Positions 45,816 to 57,744 are shown, counted from the stretch's first letter. The stretch: 64,000 nt of DNA from Prosopocoilus inquinatus (GCA_036172665.1 JAYKNF010000015.1:2046001-2110000), one strand, 5' to 3'. Numbers and translations: made by a program. Notes: generated by a model not told the origin, from the letters alone.

Positions 45816-46580
45816 GTCCCCCATGGCAAACCCAAAGTAATTCACTTCAACCGGATAGCCCCTTACCATGGAGAAGCAGATGAAGGGACAGTACAAAGGG
45901 CGCAAGTTTCCGAAGTGAACTTCGAAATCTTCATGTCTCATCACGCAGAAGGAAGTAAGGCACGGTTTGGAGTGACCACAGAGAAGCAACAAGATCTCTT
46001 TAAAGTGCCACTGGAGTACAGTCTGGCCCACTGCGTAGCAGAAGACCTGAAAATGTCCAAAGTGTTTAGGAAGAAATTTGGCCAAATCGAGGAGCTCCGA
46101 AGACAGCATCCCGTGGTAGGCAAGAGTCTGCAGATCGTCGATTCGACGGCAGATCGGAGGTGCCACGTGCATTATTTAGTCACTAAGAAGACATCAAGCG
46201 GTAAACCTGACTATCAAAGTACGTGGAGAGCCCTACATAGCCTGAGGAGACAGCTAATAGAGAACCACCAGATGAAGTTATCCATCCCCAAATTGGACTG
46301 CGGATTGGACGGACTAGACTGGAGAGTAATTCGAAGCATGCTGGAAGTCATCTTCCACAGAACGGGAATTGAAGTCCTAATCTACAGCCACCACCCAGAG
46401 GCAACAGTCAGCAACAGTAAAACCGTGGACTGCTGTTTCTTCCAGACGGGAAGTTGCAAGAATGGGCCAGCATGTAGATTCCGACATCCTTCTTCAAGAC
46501 TATCATCAGGAACATTTCGAGACGAAGCGTTTTTAAGAAGGGGGCAGTGTGGCGCGCCACTCAGCACTACGTCACACTGA
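45816..46580 (+). pseudogene. Macro domain (OARD1/TARG1 type) plus CCCH zinc finger, C-terminal extension of Gypsy-2 pol
   Basis: Same frame as integrase, after stop TAG 45813. It opens with the integrase tail motif KVIHFNRIAPY. From Met 45915 (numbered 1): residues 30-160 match the macro fold of human OARD1/TARG1, with SLAHCVAEDLKMSKV (36-50), KKFGQIEELRRQ (53-64), HYLVTKKTSSGKPDY (86-100), SIPKLDCGLDGLDW (123-136) and EVLIYS (153-158). TARG1 uses a Lys in the LxTKK motif and an Asp in CGLD to remove ADP-ribose from acidic residues. Both are present here (K91, D132). Then C173-X7-C181-X5-C187-X3-H191 is a CCCH finger, the type that often binds RNA. The frame runs 33 bases into the 3' LTR. 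No stop or frameshift lies within 45816-46577. Function in the element is inferred, not known. Confidence 0.85.
46537..46547 (+). other. Gypsy-2 polypurine tract
   Basis: AGAAGGGGGCAG directly before TGTGGCGCG; it overlaps the coding frame of the CCCH protein. Confidence 0.8.
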
Positions 46581-46867
46581 AGGCATCAAGAAGTCGGTTC
46601 ATTATTGTGCGTCATCAGCCGCCGCGTTGTCTATACCGAACAAACTCGACTTTTCCAGCACGGAACAAACGAGAAGGCAGGGTAGAATATAAAATCGGCC
46701 GGAGTGGACTCAGGAGTCAGTCGAGTTCTAATTAGTGATCGTCGAAGTTAGATTTAGTGTATAAAATAAATTGTTGCAAATAAATTAGATTATTAAATTA
46801 CGGTTAAGTTTGTTACCGAGTGTTTTATTCAATTAAGTATATTAATTTAACCTCTAGAAACGTAACA
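46548..46867 (+). repeat. Gypsy-2 3' LTR
   Basis: Same as 41880-42193 with about a dozen differences and a short AAATAAATT-type indel near 46780. Confidence 0.92.
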
Positions 46868-46950
46868 ATACAATTATTACATAAACAACTAGATTTTCAC
46901 AGAAGCACTATTGAATATACGGGTCGCTCTAAATTACAAATGCTCCAACA
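46868..46950 (-). repeat. Copia 5' LTR, outer part
   Basis: Minus strand from TGTTGGAGCA at 46950 to the Gypsy-2 insertion; followed outside by GGTTT. Confidence 0.88.
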
Positions 46951-46955
46951 GGTTT

Positions 46956-48269
46956 ACAAATGCAATAGTTCGTTATGAATTAGGATACAGATTCATGGTT
47001 GATTTAATTCACAATTTCAATACTATTTTGTGTATCACTAATACCGGACTCAATAAATCGTGAACAAAACACTGGCTCCGGGCCAGGGCTCCATGTAGGT
47101 GTAATACGGACCGAAAACCGTAAATCCCATCGATAATTGCTGAATTTACGAAGCAAAATCCAAATTATTCTGAAATGTTTTCTTTTTATATTTTTTTCAA
47201 TATGCAGAGTGTTATGGGGCTACTAAAATTTATTGATACTGCAGGTTCCCCATGATCTCGTATCCAAAATTTATGGTACACATGATTTAAGAGAAAAACT
47301 AATAACAAGGATATTTTTCGGATCGATTTAGATAAACATTCACACACACACTGCGGGAGAGCGTTTACCCTCCGTCGCCACTATCAAACTTGCAAAAAAA
47401 ATTTCAGAATTTAATTAATTCAAAAGTTATTGGTTAATAATAATAAATAAATAATAATACGTTCCATCCCGCTGCCTCGCGGGACGCCTTTACAATTTAC
47501 AACACATACTTTTGCCCGCTATATGGCGTAATGATTTAGTTCTCAACCTTTTCCGCTGCAGGAAACGGACTTCCGTGTGAGAACTGCATTGTCAGCTTTT
47601 CACATACGCAACAGAAAATGAAACATAATAAAAATTGTACTTTAATATCCTATTTCACTAAATGCGCGATACTTAAGAAAGATGTACAGTTCAATTCAGA
47701 AAATAATATATGCACGTTGTATACGGAACTCGTCTGTTACAAATAATTGCACTACGTTAATCAACGATATGCGATTTTTTTTGTATCGGAAATATATCAT
47801 TAAATCAAGTTCAAATACTAAATTAATAAGTGTTATTTAACGGAGTGCAATTATTTTAAACGGACGATGAATGTATATGATGTATTATTTCCTGAATTGA
47901 ACAGTATTATTACTTTCTATGACATGTTGTTTATGATCGTAGAAGTAAACTGGCGTTGCAGTTCTCACTGAAGTTTATAATGATACTTGAGAGATCAAAT
48001 TATTTGGAATGCATCCGATAAATTGCAAATTGATACTTGAATGACCTTAGAAAATATGCTCCTTAAGGGTTGTACACTTATTCTGAATCATCCTCTATAG
48101 TTTATCTTAACTAATTAAATAAAATCTTAGTGGGTTATCCTTGATGTTAGTAACTAAAGTAAACTAATTAAATTGTTTCTCCTGGGTAAGGCTAAAGATA
48201 GGTTTTGCAAAAATTGAACGCCATCGGCCAGGAATCCAAAACAAAGATTCGGTCAAACCTTACGTAGGT
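46956..48269. other. No supportable gene
   Basis: AT-rich. A short hairpin (CCCGC TGCCT GCGGG-like) lies at about 47468-47484. Nothing else recognised. Confidence 0.4.
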
Positions 48270-48475
48270 AGAAAAATTTTTGTGCAAATCGTTTTTGATT
48301 GCAGCGAGAACCTCGAGCAGCCTCTGGACAGCTGTTTAAGCCCTGCTTGGGGCTTCTTCAGCAGAGACGTAGCTCGACATTCCCGCTGCAAACAAAAACG
48401 ACTTGCCCAATTTATTCGCAAATGCGATGTAAGAGTGATGAACAGATAAAGTAGCGACATCTTACTAACGCGCAC
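48270..48475 (-). mobile_element. Hammerhead element, single unit fragment
   Basis: The minus strand matches the 312-bp unit of the 58842 element from TGAACA...AGCGACATC through the hammerhead to TTTGCACAAAAATTTT. In the hammerhead (48320-48368) GAAA is changed to TAAA, which should kill it. No target duplication found. Confidence 0.75.
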
Positions 48476-48639
48476 CGTATTCTATTCGTGAATTAAAAGA
48501 CTATCGTAACGATACACTTCTTCCCGCGAATATCAAGACTGAATTATTTATGAAATATTCTGTTTTGATAGAAAATATTTTACAGACATACTTAATTTGA
48601 CATCCTGAACGCGATGCCATGATAAAAAACATAATATTC

Positions 48640-48815
48640 CATTAAGAAAAAGTTGAAAATAATTGAAAATCTCGAAAACCGGATAGTCATTTGTTTTTTC
48701 GAAGGTACCATAAAATAGATCAGCGAAGGTTCTGAAACTTTTCTAAATTAAGTTACTTCGTAAAATTACAAATAATAAAGATAGCTATTGTAGCGGCTTC
48801 CCATGAACACCCAGT
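48640..48815 (-). repeat. MITE remnant related to 11503-11690
   Basis: Minus strand shares ATGGGAAGCCGCTACA, ACGAAGTAACTTAA and the ATTTTCAATTATTTTCAAC tail with the element in 11503-11690. Partial similarity again at 51610-51665. Confidence 0.65.
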
Positions 48816-49188
48816 ATAGTATCGTAGGGGTCGGAAATTTAAAAATATTATGCATCACATTATAAATTGGAATGACCTTCAAGTTTTTAGGTGAAGTTAA
48901 AGTTAAATCTACATTTGTTATGCTGAGAGGTGGCAAATTAAAATTTAGCTTCTTAGAATCTAAGAATAAATCATTAAAATCGTTTTGAACCTCAGTAAAG
49001 TTCAAAAGCTTCTGTACCAAGGGATAGTTAACATCTAAATTCGTTAAATTTGGACTAAAAAGTATCAGTTTGTAAAGTAACTAAAATAATTTCTGGAGCA
49101 TGTTTTTTATTCTCTGCAGATTTGTTTAAATCTATGATAACTTTTACTTTGATATTTCGGTGTTTTCGAATTTGGAGGACAATTGAAG

Positions 49189-49700
49189 TTAGGGTTGATA
49201 AAATGACAGCTACTCTATGGATTTACTTCGCAAGTAAGGAGCTCCTGGTGTAAGTATTCCGATCCTGGATCTAGGATTTGGGTATTGAAAGAATGTAGGA
49301 ACTTAAATGTGTAGCCTAACTTTATCGCAAACAATTAAAAAATTTAATTAACCACTGATCCAGTCCTCAAATCTGTCATTACGGCTAGATATTTTTGGCT
49401 AAAACTTGAAATTAGAGAATCGTACGCTCGATTACAGACTCTGTTCAGTTCACTTTCCTTTCTCCAATCGGAATTGACAAGTCCTCTACCTTCTGTTGAC
49501 AAGACAAAATTAGAAAAAATTCGTTCATCCGAATAAATAAGAAATTTTATTTTCTGCAGTAAAAGCTCCGTAATTTACAACAGAAGGCTACTACTACTAC
49601 TTCTCAACGTCGGTCAGAGTTCATTTCAAAATTCTTACACCAAGAGCCCTCTACTTGCGAAATAAGTCCACAGAGTAACTCTCATTTTGTCAATATACTG
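49189..49700. repeat. Inverted repeat with 70-bp arms
   Basis: 49189-49258 and 49630-49700 are inverted copies (GTAGAGGGCTC-like and TGACAGCTACTCT-like blocks) around 370 bases. Could be a small transposon; the interior has no recognisable gene. Confidence 0.6.
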
Positions 49701-50715
49701 GGGTATATTTCACGTTTTCAATATTATGACCGATGAAACAAGAAGAACGAAAGGCAACATATGTAACAGAGAGAAATTTTTAATTGAGCTATAAATAAAT
49801 TTTTAATCTACGTAAATGTGCATTAATTTATCTGAACAAGCTATATTTAAATTTTTATTCCTTAATGAACTTCCCATTCTTCATTCTTCATTCTCCATTC
49901 TTTCGGTAAAATTCGAAGTCAAACAAAGTGGAAGCAGAAACGCAAATAAATTTAATTTCATCAATTCGCAAAGAAGATCGATACGTTAATTCCCGCGCAA
50001 AACAATTAATCATCGACATTTTTTAACCTTTTCCGGCCGTTCTCTGCCCTCTTCCTGCCTTTTTAATGAAAACCCTCGATCGATTAAATCCTATGCAAGC
50101 CGACCCCGTTTAATATATTCGCGCGCCTGTCTCGTTCTGCCTCTGGCATCTGCTTGTTTGCATTGCTCGAATTCATTACGGATTTCTTTTATGAATTCCT
50201 TCCTCTCGTTTCTACCTTTGTCATGTCGGAAGTGATTCAGCTATTCATCGCGAAGCAGAACTTTTTCTTTTCCTTTACCCATGTTTTCAGAATAAATTGG
50301 ATTTGTTTATTTTCAAGACACTCTGTAGAGGAGGCTCATTATACGTTGATCTCTGTATTAAGCACCACCAGTGTACTACAAGAACTTAATGCTATAATTA
50401 ATAACCGGTTTTATGACGTCTGGTAGGACCGCTAGATTTTGTAACTTGGTCGACGGCCAAGATCTTCGCGTAAAGTATGGTTCTAATTAATGTATATGCC
50501 AGCATTTAGCCCTCTTAGTAAAAAGGAACAGAGAAGATCTTCAAGTGTGAATAGTATGAATTTCCACAGTCTAGGTGATATATTCTCATTATGGCACATC
50601 AACAAGTAGTCGGATAATGACAGCGGTAGTCATTATTTGAATTGACTTTTAAGATAGCTTTAGTAAATAATCAGAAAGGAGATAGAAATCTAAAATTACG
50701 TAACAGTACGTTAAT
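49701..50715. other. No supportable gene
   Basis: AT-rich, with a short TTCATTCTTCATTC run at 49875. The frame 50154-50426 has no family resemblance. Confidence 0.4.
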
Positions 50716-50729
50716 AAAAGTGATGTTCC

Positions 50730-50942
50730 GGATAATCGTATCCGTATCCGTGGATATTTGCGAAGAAAAAGAGTTCGATGCATTTTTAGGCTGCTCCGTT
50801 CACCTTATTTGGTGCCTACATCCGTATCAGTATCCGTGGACCTAGAAATAAAGAACCCGCATCCACAGATATAGATACGAATATCCGTATCCGTATCCGT
50901 ATTCGTATCCGCGGATTTTCAACGATCCGGCACATCACTAGT
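50730..50942. repeat. Degenerate (ATCCGT)n repeat region with GATCCGGCACATCACTA end
   Basis: CCGTAT/ATCCGT hexamers occur in clusters at 50735-50755, 50818-50840 and 50878-50915. The right edge GATCCGGCACATCACTAG looks like a transposon end. Confidence 0.65.
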
Positions 50943-51025
50943 TATTACGCAGCAAGGAGTTTCTTGACCGTTGGAAATTAAACTATTTTCAAAAATATCG
51001 GGCTAGCGGCCAATAAAAACGTTAT

Positions 51026-51075
51026 TTTTATGCTGAGATTTCGGCAACCTTTATTGCGTTCATCAGAGCAAAAAT
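51026..51075 (-). ncRNA. Hammerhead-like motif
   Basis: Minus strand: TTTTTGCT pairs with AGCATAAAAA (stem I, long). CTGATGA is the exact consensus core, then a stem II of GCAA/TTGC, then GAAA. Stem III is poor (ATCTC). Probably the 3' end of a Penelope-like insertion; no endonuclease is recognisable upstream. Confidence 0.5.
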
Positions 51076-52599
51076 TACAAAAGTAGGCTACAATGATTAA
51101 ATTATATTAAAATAAAATAACTTACATATTTTTTTAGTTTAAATTACATTCCATATTATAGGTGCTTTCTTTCGGTTAAAAGTTTGAATCGGGTTTCTAT
51201 TAGTTTGGACTTGAATTTCGTAGTTATTGCAACAAAATACCTGACTTGAATTTCTGATTGACAGCTCATTTGTAAATAACCATAAATCAATCCAAACAAG
51301 TTTTAAAAATAGAGAAATTCAAGAAAAAGTTAATGTCTGTTTTTGAATCAATACCTGTTTGGATCACGATTTTGTGAGCGAAAGAAAGCACCTAACAACG
51401 TTCAAGATTTCAAAGTATTTGTCGAAAAAACGAATTTTATTTATTTTCAAGGATACACAAGATTTAGAAAATTGTTTAAAAATATCATTACCCTTGGATT
51501 CCAAATTACAGTTGAAATCAAATTTTGTTAAATATTCATAAGCCAAATTAAGATTTTGAATATCTGATCGAAAATTCATAGAATTACTGTTTTTTTTTAA
51601 TGTGACTTATTTCTGTTGAAAATAATTGAAAATCTCAAAAACCTGACAGTCATTTGTTTATCCGAAGATATTAGGTTGTTGGGAAAGAAATGTCATTTTT
51701 CTTTATCAACTAATTCTTATTTTGAAGCTAGCGAGATATAATTTCTTATTTGCAAATTAAAGAGTATACTTCACTAAATAATTCAGCATGTCTCAGATAA
51801 CAATAATAACACAGATAAAAATTATTTTACTTTTTCATAGAAATTGTTTGAGGGTCGCTGAATGCAGCTTAAATGTTCCGGCGGAGCTTGATTTTCAACT
51901 ATTTTCCGATGTTCGAAGCCATAAAAAGTCATAAAAACGCAGACCATAACCTAATGCACAGATATTGTACTTAGGCAGGTCAAGTATCGCGTTTTTTTGT
52001 TAATTTTAAAAGCAGATAAATTTTGTAACTAGGTAAGTTCTTAATAGTTTAAAATATTCTGTGCGTGTTGCATTTATTGATGATTAGTTTTGTCCTAATC
52101 CGTACTTTAACAGTTAAATTTAAAAAAAATCAATCTGAAGGCGATCGAAAAAGCGGAAATTCTTACATCATATTAATTTGTAAATTGCCATTAATAAATA
52201 AATAATAAAAACTTACAATGCTGATTACTAAAGTTTATTTTATTTGTACAGCAAAAATAAATTTGTTTCTTTATTAAAACTTCGAATAAACGACGAAATA
52301 AACGTTTGCAGTGTATGCACTAGGCGAGAGCTTTTATGTCTATGGTTTAAGCCGTCGCGAAAATTCAGGTTCAATATTATCCTTATAAAAACATGAACAT
52401 GGGTTTTGTGTTGGAATTTGTAGTGTATTAAAATATACGCGTCCTGCCCTGGCCATTTTTTTTTATTAGGTGCTATTATTGAGTTAGTTATTAATTGTCG
52501 CTTGCGTGAAACATGGAAGTATTAATTTCATTTAATTATACTCTTGAAACTAAAAGTGTCTTAATTATTTGTTGTTCCTTTATGCCGCCTCCCGGACAC
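51076..52599. other. No supportable gene
   Basis: AT-rich. TTAGGTTGTTGGGAAAGAAA at 51671 resembles a mariner end, but there is no mate. The end of this stretch may include the LTR of the next element. Confidence 0.4.
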
Positions 52600-52682
52600 A
52601 ATAGTGGCGACGAGGTTGTTTTAAAATGATACCTGTGTTAAATTTTGCGAACTACCATTAATTTTTAAAATTTAAGTGAAAC

Positions 52683-54282
52683 GTGCTCAAAATGGCTGCG
52701 CAAACAAAAAGTATGTACGGACAAATTCGCGAATTTGATCCCCAAAATAGTGATTGGACGATATATAAACATCGTTTAGGTAATTATTTTCTTGCTCAAG
52801 ATATTACCGACGCAAATAAAAAGCGAGCAATGTTATTAAATGCTCTCAGTGAAGAAGCGTACAAATTAAAATTTGATTTATGCTTGCCGGATACTCTGGA
52901 AGATACCAGTTATGAACATTTAATAACTCGTTTCAATGAACGTTATAAATCAAATGAGTTATTTTTCGCGGCTCGATATAAATTTTAGGCTGCCCACGCA
53001 TTCATGAAGCCAAAATGCTTTAAAGCAAAACGTTTTGCTGCAATGCAAAACGTTTCGGTTAGTCACACACTGATGAAACAAAATGTCTTCAGGCAAAACG
53101 TTTTCACGGAAAACGTTTTACTGCATTATAAAGCAATACGACGTAACATCGAAGAGATAAAAAATGTTACGTATGAATCATTAACCTCTTTTTGGTGATT
53201 AAACTAAATCGTACAGATAAATCTTACGATTTTTAGAAAAATGTGACACGTTTGCTCGTTGCCATAATTAATTTCATTTTCTATTGAACTCGCTATTATA
53301 ATTACTTGTTACAATAATGACTTCGAACGATGAGTCTGTGCCAGCTGTTGCAAATGTGTGCAAAAGAGGAGATGAGTAATAAAAGAAAACGCTGTTGGAT
53401 GCATCCGATAAATGAAGAAAGGGTTAGAAAAATACTCTGAAAACCTATGGAACCTGTACTATGCTTTGTCCGTTGCATTTTTTTTTCTCTTCTTTTCTCT
53501 TGTTTTATCGAAAGAAGATACGCGCGTCTCTCTCCGCTAAAAAAAAGCGGAATAGGAAAAAACGCCTACATCAGCAGAAATATTTTTTTTTATCGAAACG
53601 CTTTAAGTAAAAACGTTTTGACTGCGATCGCTTTAGCGTGCTTTACAGCAAAACGCTTTAAGTGAAAACGTTTTGACTGCAATTGTTTTAGCGTGCTTTA
53701 AACTGCTTTTTGTCTTGCTCTACCAGTGTGTGCTTGGTCCTATTTAAAGGATTGAAAAAGCACGATCTAACTAAATTAGTCAGAAACGTTATGTAGAAAC
53801 GTGCTTTTGCTTTATGAATGTGTGGCCAGCCTTATAGTGCAGTAAAAAATCCTGGCGAAAGTGCTGCAGAATGCAAAGCAGTCAAATGCGAATTCGAATC
53901 CCGTAATTTAGACATGGTACTAAGGGACCGTTTTGTCATTGGTTTCGAAAAGGGCCCGATTCAAGATAGACTCTTTGAAGAAGCTGCAACCTGTACATTT
54001 TCGGATGTCATTAAATTAGCTAATTTATCGATCAAGATGGCAGCGCAATTTAGCATTCCATTGGTAGATGTCAAGATGCAACCGGGTATTCAACCCTTGA
54101 CCAACAGGAAGAAACGTCACACTACGGCACCGGCGCAGCAGCCGCAAGTTGGAAATTTTGAAAAGTTCGGTGGAGTCTCCGATATTGGAAGAGGAAAACG
54201 ATGTGCAGTTTGCGGTAGGGGTAATCTTCCTACGTGGGCTGCTGGAAAAGTTTCTGGAAACGGTATGAAAAAACGCGTATGA
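52683..54282 (+). pseudogene. Gypsy-3 gag, split by a MITE
   Basis: MLKMAAQTKSMYGQIREFD starts at 52683; the true start is probably the second Met (MAAQTK). DWTIYKHRLGNYFLAQDI and KKRAMLLNALSEEAY match the insect Gypsy gag family. The frame is cut at 52988 by the MITE. It resumes in frame at 53835 (SAVKNPGESAAECKAV, RDRFVIGFEKGPIQDRL), and deleting the MITE plus one TTA joins it exactly. The C-terminal basic linker and the start of the zinc-knuckle region follow before the mariner at about 54283. The knuckle CNV-HIKGH-PVC lies beyond the mariner at about 55548-55590. Confidence 0.85.
52989..53831. mobile_element. PIF/Harbinger-like MITE, TTA duplication
   Basis: Ends GGCTGCCCACGCATTCATGA / GAATGTGTGGCCAGCC. 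TTA at 52986-52988 and 53832-53834. Same family as 19631-21273 but without the nested element. The interrupted gag frame proves the borders. Confidence 0.92.
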
Positions 54283-55480
54283 AATTTGGTAAACGGTATA
54301 TCATTGTTTTACGAAGTATTCGCCTTTGACGTCAATACACTTTTGTATATGCTCGAACCAATTTCTAAAGCACGTTTTCCATTCTAAAGATGGTACCTCA
54401 GAAACCATTGTCCGGAATGTTCCAACCGCTGCTTCAGCCGACGAAAATCGCTCACCACGCATTTTATTTTTGATATTTGGGAACAGAAAGTAATCATTAG
54501 GTGATAAATCAGGTGAATATGGACAATGAATCATTAATTCAACATTTTTGTTAGACAAAAAATCAACTGTTTGACGGGCTGAGTGAGAGCTGACGTTGTC
54601 ATGATGGATGTCGATTTCGTTTGTTTCTTCTTATTTGATCGATGACTTCCGGCAAACAAATTGTAGTATACCAATCAGCATTCACGGTTTTTCGATCCTC
54701 TAAAGCCACGGTTGCTGCATGTCCAGTTAAACCAAAGAAACAAGCAATCATTTTCTTCGCAGCACTGTGTGAATGGACAACTTTTGTTGGTTTTGGTTCA
54801 TTTTGAAATACCCAAACGGTAGATTGTTGTTTACTTTCTGGCTCATACGAATACATCCACGTTTCATCACCAGTAACGGTGTTAAAATAAATTAAATTTG
54901 AACGACCTCCATTGAATTTCTTGAGCATTTCTTGGCACCATTTGACACGACCCTGCTTTTGCGTTTCTGTTAAATTGTATGGGATCCAACGACTGCAAAG
55001 CTTTCGTACGTTCAAATGATCATGCAAAATCTGGTGTATTGCTTTCATGTCAATGTGTAAGAATGCTTGAATCTCACGGTATGTCACATGTCGATCTCGC
55101 TCAAGCATTTCACCGACAGCATCTACATTACTGGCAACAACAGACATTGATGAACGACCTTCATGAAATTTGTCACTGAGAGAGGGTCGTCCACGCTGGA
55201 ATTCGGCAAACCAATTATACACACTGCTCTTTGATGGTGCTTCATCTCCAAAAGCCAAATGAAGCCGATCGAGGCATTGTTTCGGCGTTAGACCACATTT
55301 GAAATCGTAAAAAATCATGGCACGAAAATTTTCACGCGAGATTTCCATGTTTACACAAAATTACTTTTTCTAAAATGCTGAACAAACAAAACTAGTTCAC
55401 TTGGATAGGAACTGTCAACAGAATTATGGGCGAAAAACGTCAAACTTTTCAAATATGACAGTTGATAAACGTTAACAATT
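54283..55480 (-). mobile_element. mariner (DD34D) element
   Basis: Contains a near-complete transposase on the minus strand. Ends are not sharply resolved; candidate inverted ends are ATGAAATTTGG (about 54279) and CAAATATG (about 55457). It sits between two parts of Gypsy-3 gag. Confidence 0.8.
54301..55348 (-). pseudogene. mariner transposase, one frameshift
   Basis: Starts MEISRENFRAMIFYDF at 55348. Helix-turn-helix regions follow (LTPKQCLDRLHLAFGDEAPS; VYNWFAEFQRGR; the VTYREIQAFLHI block). First catalytic Asp is in TGDETWMY (about 54870). The frame shifts near 54600. The second Asp is in IHHDNVSSHSA and the third in YSPDLSPNDYFLF, with 34 residues between them, the DD34D spacing of mauritiana-type mariner. 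Ends at 54301 with the usual short tail. About 345 residues if unbroken, the normal mariner length. Confidence 0.9.
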
Positions 55481-55489
55481 CTAGACCTA

Positions 55490-55800
55490 CTAGATTCCAG
55501 AAAATTTTCCAGCATCTCACGTACGTGTAAGTGTCGTTATCGCGATTAGGGGTGCAATGTGTATCACATCAAAGGTCATTTAGCGCCTGTATGTTCAAAA
55601 AGAGAACAAAAAATGTAAACAAGGGCGGCAGAATTAAATGTAAAAATTTTCAACATTTTTTGGAAAGTAATGATGATGAATTAATTCTCGTAGGTCTACA
55701 AAACTTAAATAACAAACCATTTACAATAAATGCTAGCATTCATAATAAAATTTTACGTTTCACTTAGATTCGGGAGCAGCTGTTTCAGCAATGCCTGACA
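55490..55800 (+). pseudogene. Gypsy-3 zinc knuckle and protease
   Basis: CNVYHIKGHLAPVCSKR (about 55548-55600) is the second half of a CCHC knuckle. One frame over, HFLESNDDELILVGLQNL leads to DSGAAVSAMPDK at about 55769-55805, the aspartic protease active site. Frameshifts separate the parts. Confidence 0.75.
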
Positions 55801-55938
55801 AATGTCAATTTTAAAAATTGTGCTTTACTGAAATGCAATCTTACTTTACATTTTTATAACTGTTAGGAAACCAACTAACACATGAGGGTATATCACATCA
55901 TCTAAATATTTCTGTTATTAGAGCTGAAGCGAGATTTT

Positions 55939-56972
55939 ATGAATTTATTTAACCTCGATATCATTCAAATAAATTATTCTGATACGCGCGATACTTTCAG
56001 CAAATTACTTGGTAAATGTAAAGATTTATTTACTCCAGGTCTAGGAAAATTTAATAAGGGCACGGTATCCTTACAATTGAAAAGTGATTCGGTCTCACCA
56101 AATTTTTTTACAGCTAGACCTTATAGTATCAGAGATAAGGTAGAAACAGAATTAAAAAGATTAGTTGATTTGAATGTGTTAGTTCCGGTCGATTACTCCC
56201 CATGGGCTACGCCAATTGTGCCTGTTTTGAAAAAAGATGGTCCGGTTCGCATATGTGGTGATTTTAAAATCACAGTCAACCCGGAGCTGGAAATCGATCA
56301 GTTCCCATTACCACGAATCGATGATCTTTTTTCAAAACTTCCAGGCGGCACAGTATTTTTGACCATTGATTTGTCTGAAGCCTATGCGCAAATTTATTCA
56401 GGTATGAACGTATTTCTTTTGGCATAGCTTGTGCTCCGGCAAAATTCCAGAAGATAACGGAGTCGTTATTACAGGGCATTGATATTCTTGTCTGCCGAAA
56501 AAATTCTGTGCATTATAAGAGACTTTAGAGAAGGTGCTAAACTGTTTAAAGAACGCCGGTTTAAAAATTTTTATTGATAAATGTAATTTTACTCAAAATC
56601 AGGTAAAATATTTGGGCTCTGTAATAAAGATGGTTTACTGCTTCAGAAGAAAAAATACTTTGTATAAAGGAAGCACCAACTCCCACTTCAGTAAGTTCAG
56701 TTAAAATCAGTACTTGGTATGATTAATTACTACGGTAAATTTGTGCCTAACTTAGCAACTATTTTAAGTCCTCTTTATGATTTATTTAAGAAAGTTCGTG
56801 TGGTCACCAGAATGTGACGAAGCTTTTAATAAAATCAAAAAATTATTAATGTCAGCTGAAATATCATCTCATTATAATCCCGAGTACGAAATTAAACTCA
56901 CTACTGATGCTAGTCCTCACAGGGTAAGCGCAGTTTTGACCCATGTTATGCCCGATAAACATAATTGGTAAT
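55939..56972 (+). pseudogene. Gypsy-3 reverse transcriptase and start of RNase H
   Basis: FFTARPYSIRDKVETELKRL, then VLKKDGPVRICGDFKITVN (RT fingers, about 56225-56280), then FPLPRIDDLF and FLTIDLSEAYAQI, ending at a frameshift near 56400. Shifted text carries FGIACAPAKFQK. The catalytic YxDD segment is missing. After a badly broken stretch, MINYYGKFVPNL and KLTTDASPHRVSAVL (RNase H, about 56895-56935) follow, cut at 56972 by the start of an inverted repeat. Confidence 0.8.
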
Positions 56973-57744
56973 TTTGGTTTCTATGATAACGACATTTCTT
57001 TTTGTTTTTTACTTCGTAAACCTATAAATCGTAATGCGATCTTAAGTAATTCGAGAAAGCCACTTCTTTGCATTTTGGTTTTTAACATTTTTACAGGATA
57101 TGAAATTTTCATTAAGTCGTTAAGATGTTCCATCTGGAAAAAAAATAAGTTACGAGCTAATCAAAGAACAGTCAGCTGTGAACAATCTTCAGTTATTAAT
57201 GTCAAATTAATAGCAATTTGTTTCTACTTCTGGAGCTTAATAAAATTCATTTGAAGATATTTTGTGTACTCAATGAACATTCGCATTCTTATTATGAGGT
57301 ACAATGTAAGTAACAACGCATCTTAATTTTTTTATGATGTTACCTGTTGTTCATAGCCTTCTACATAATGCATTGACCTGTTTTTTTTTTTTTAAAGTTT
57401 GCATAACGACTATGTATATAACAAAAGAAAAAATATCTGTATAGTGGTTCGTTAATTTTGATCTGGAGTTTAGATTTATTATAAACAAGAAATTGCACTT
57501 TTTAATATGTAAAGTAGTAAATATTAAAAAAAGTATATAATTTTCCTGTCTGTTGAAAATTATCCAAAAATTTCTAATAATATTTATTCCTGCACGAAAC
57601 GCTTATTGTGACATTTAGAATAACAAAGATTTGATCTTTTTACATTAAAATATTGAAATTTATTACATTTACCATCAATAGACAAAAGTTATTAATAATA
57701 ACTGTAATTAATTAATTTTCACAAATTTATTAATTTAACGTATT

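Larger units (their letters stand above)
41880..46867 (+). mobile_element. Gypsy-2: Ty3/Gypsy element with macro domain, inserted in Copia 5' LTR
   Basis: Flanked by ATAC (41876-41879, 46868-46871); the intact Copia 3' LTR shows the empty site. Order: 5' LTR, primer site, coiled-coil gag remnant, RT, RNase H, integrase, macro domain, CCCH finger, polypurine tract, 3' LTR. Three internal deletions, one frameshift and several stops make it inactive. Confidence 0.92.
37546..46950 (-). mobile_element. Copia element (minus), 5' LTR split by Gypsy-2
   Basis: Flanked by GGTTT at 37541-37545 and 46951-46955 (5-bp target duplication). The order on the minus strand (5' LTR, primer site, gag, protease, integrase, RT, RNase H, polypurine tract, 3' LTR) with integrase before RT defines Ty1/Copia. 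Without Gypsy-2 (41880-46867) it is about 4.4 kb. Coding frames are broken in many places. Confidence 0.9.

Noticed and set aside
48320..48368. Hammerhead ribozyme
   Set aside because: GAAA changed to TAAA in the core; listed only as an element fragment.
51671..51700. mariner insertion
   Set aside because: Only one end-like sequence; no mate or transposase.
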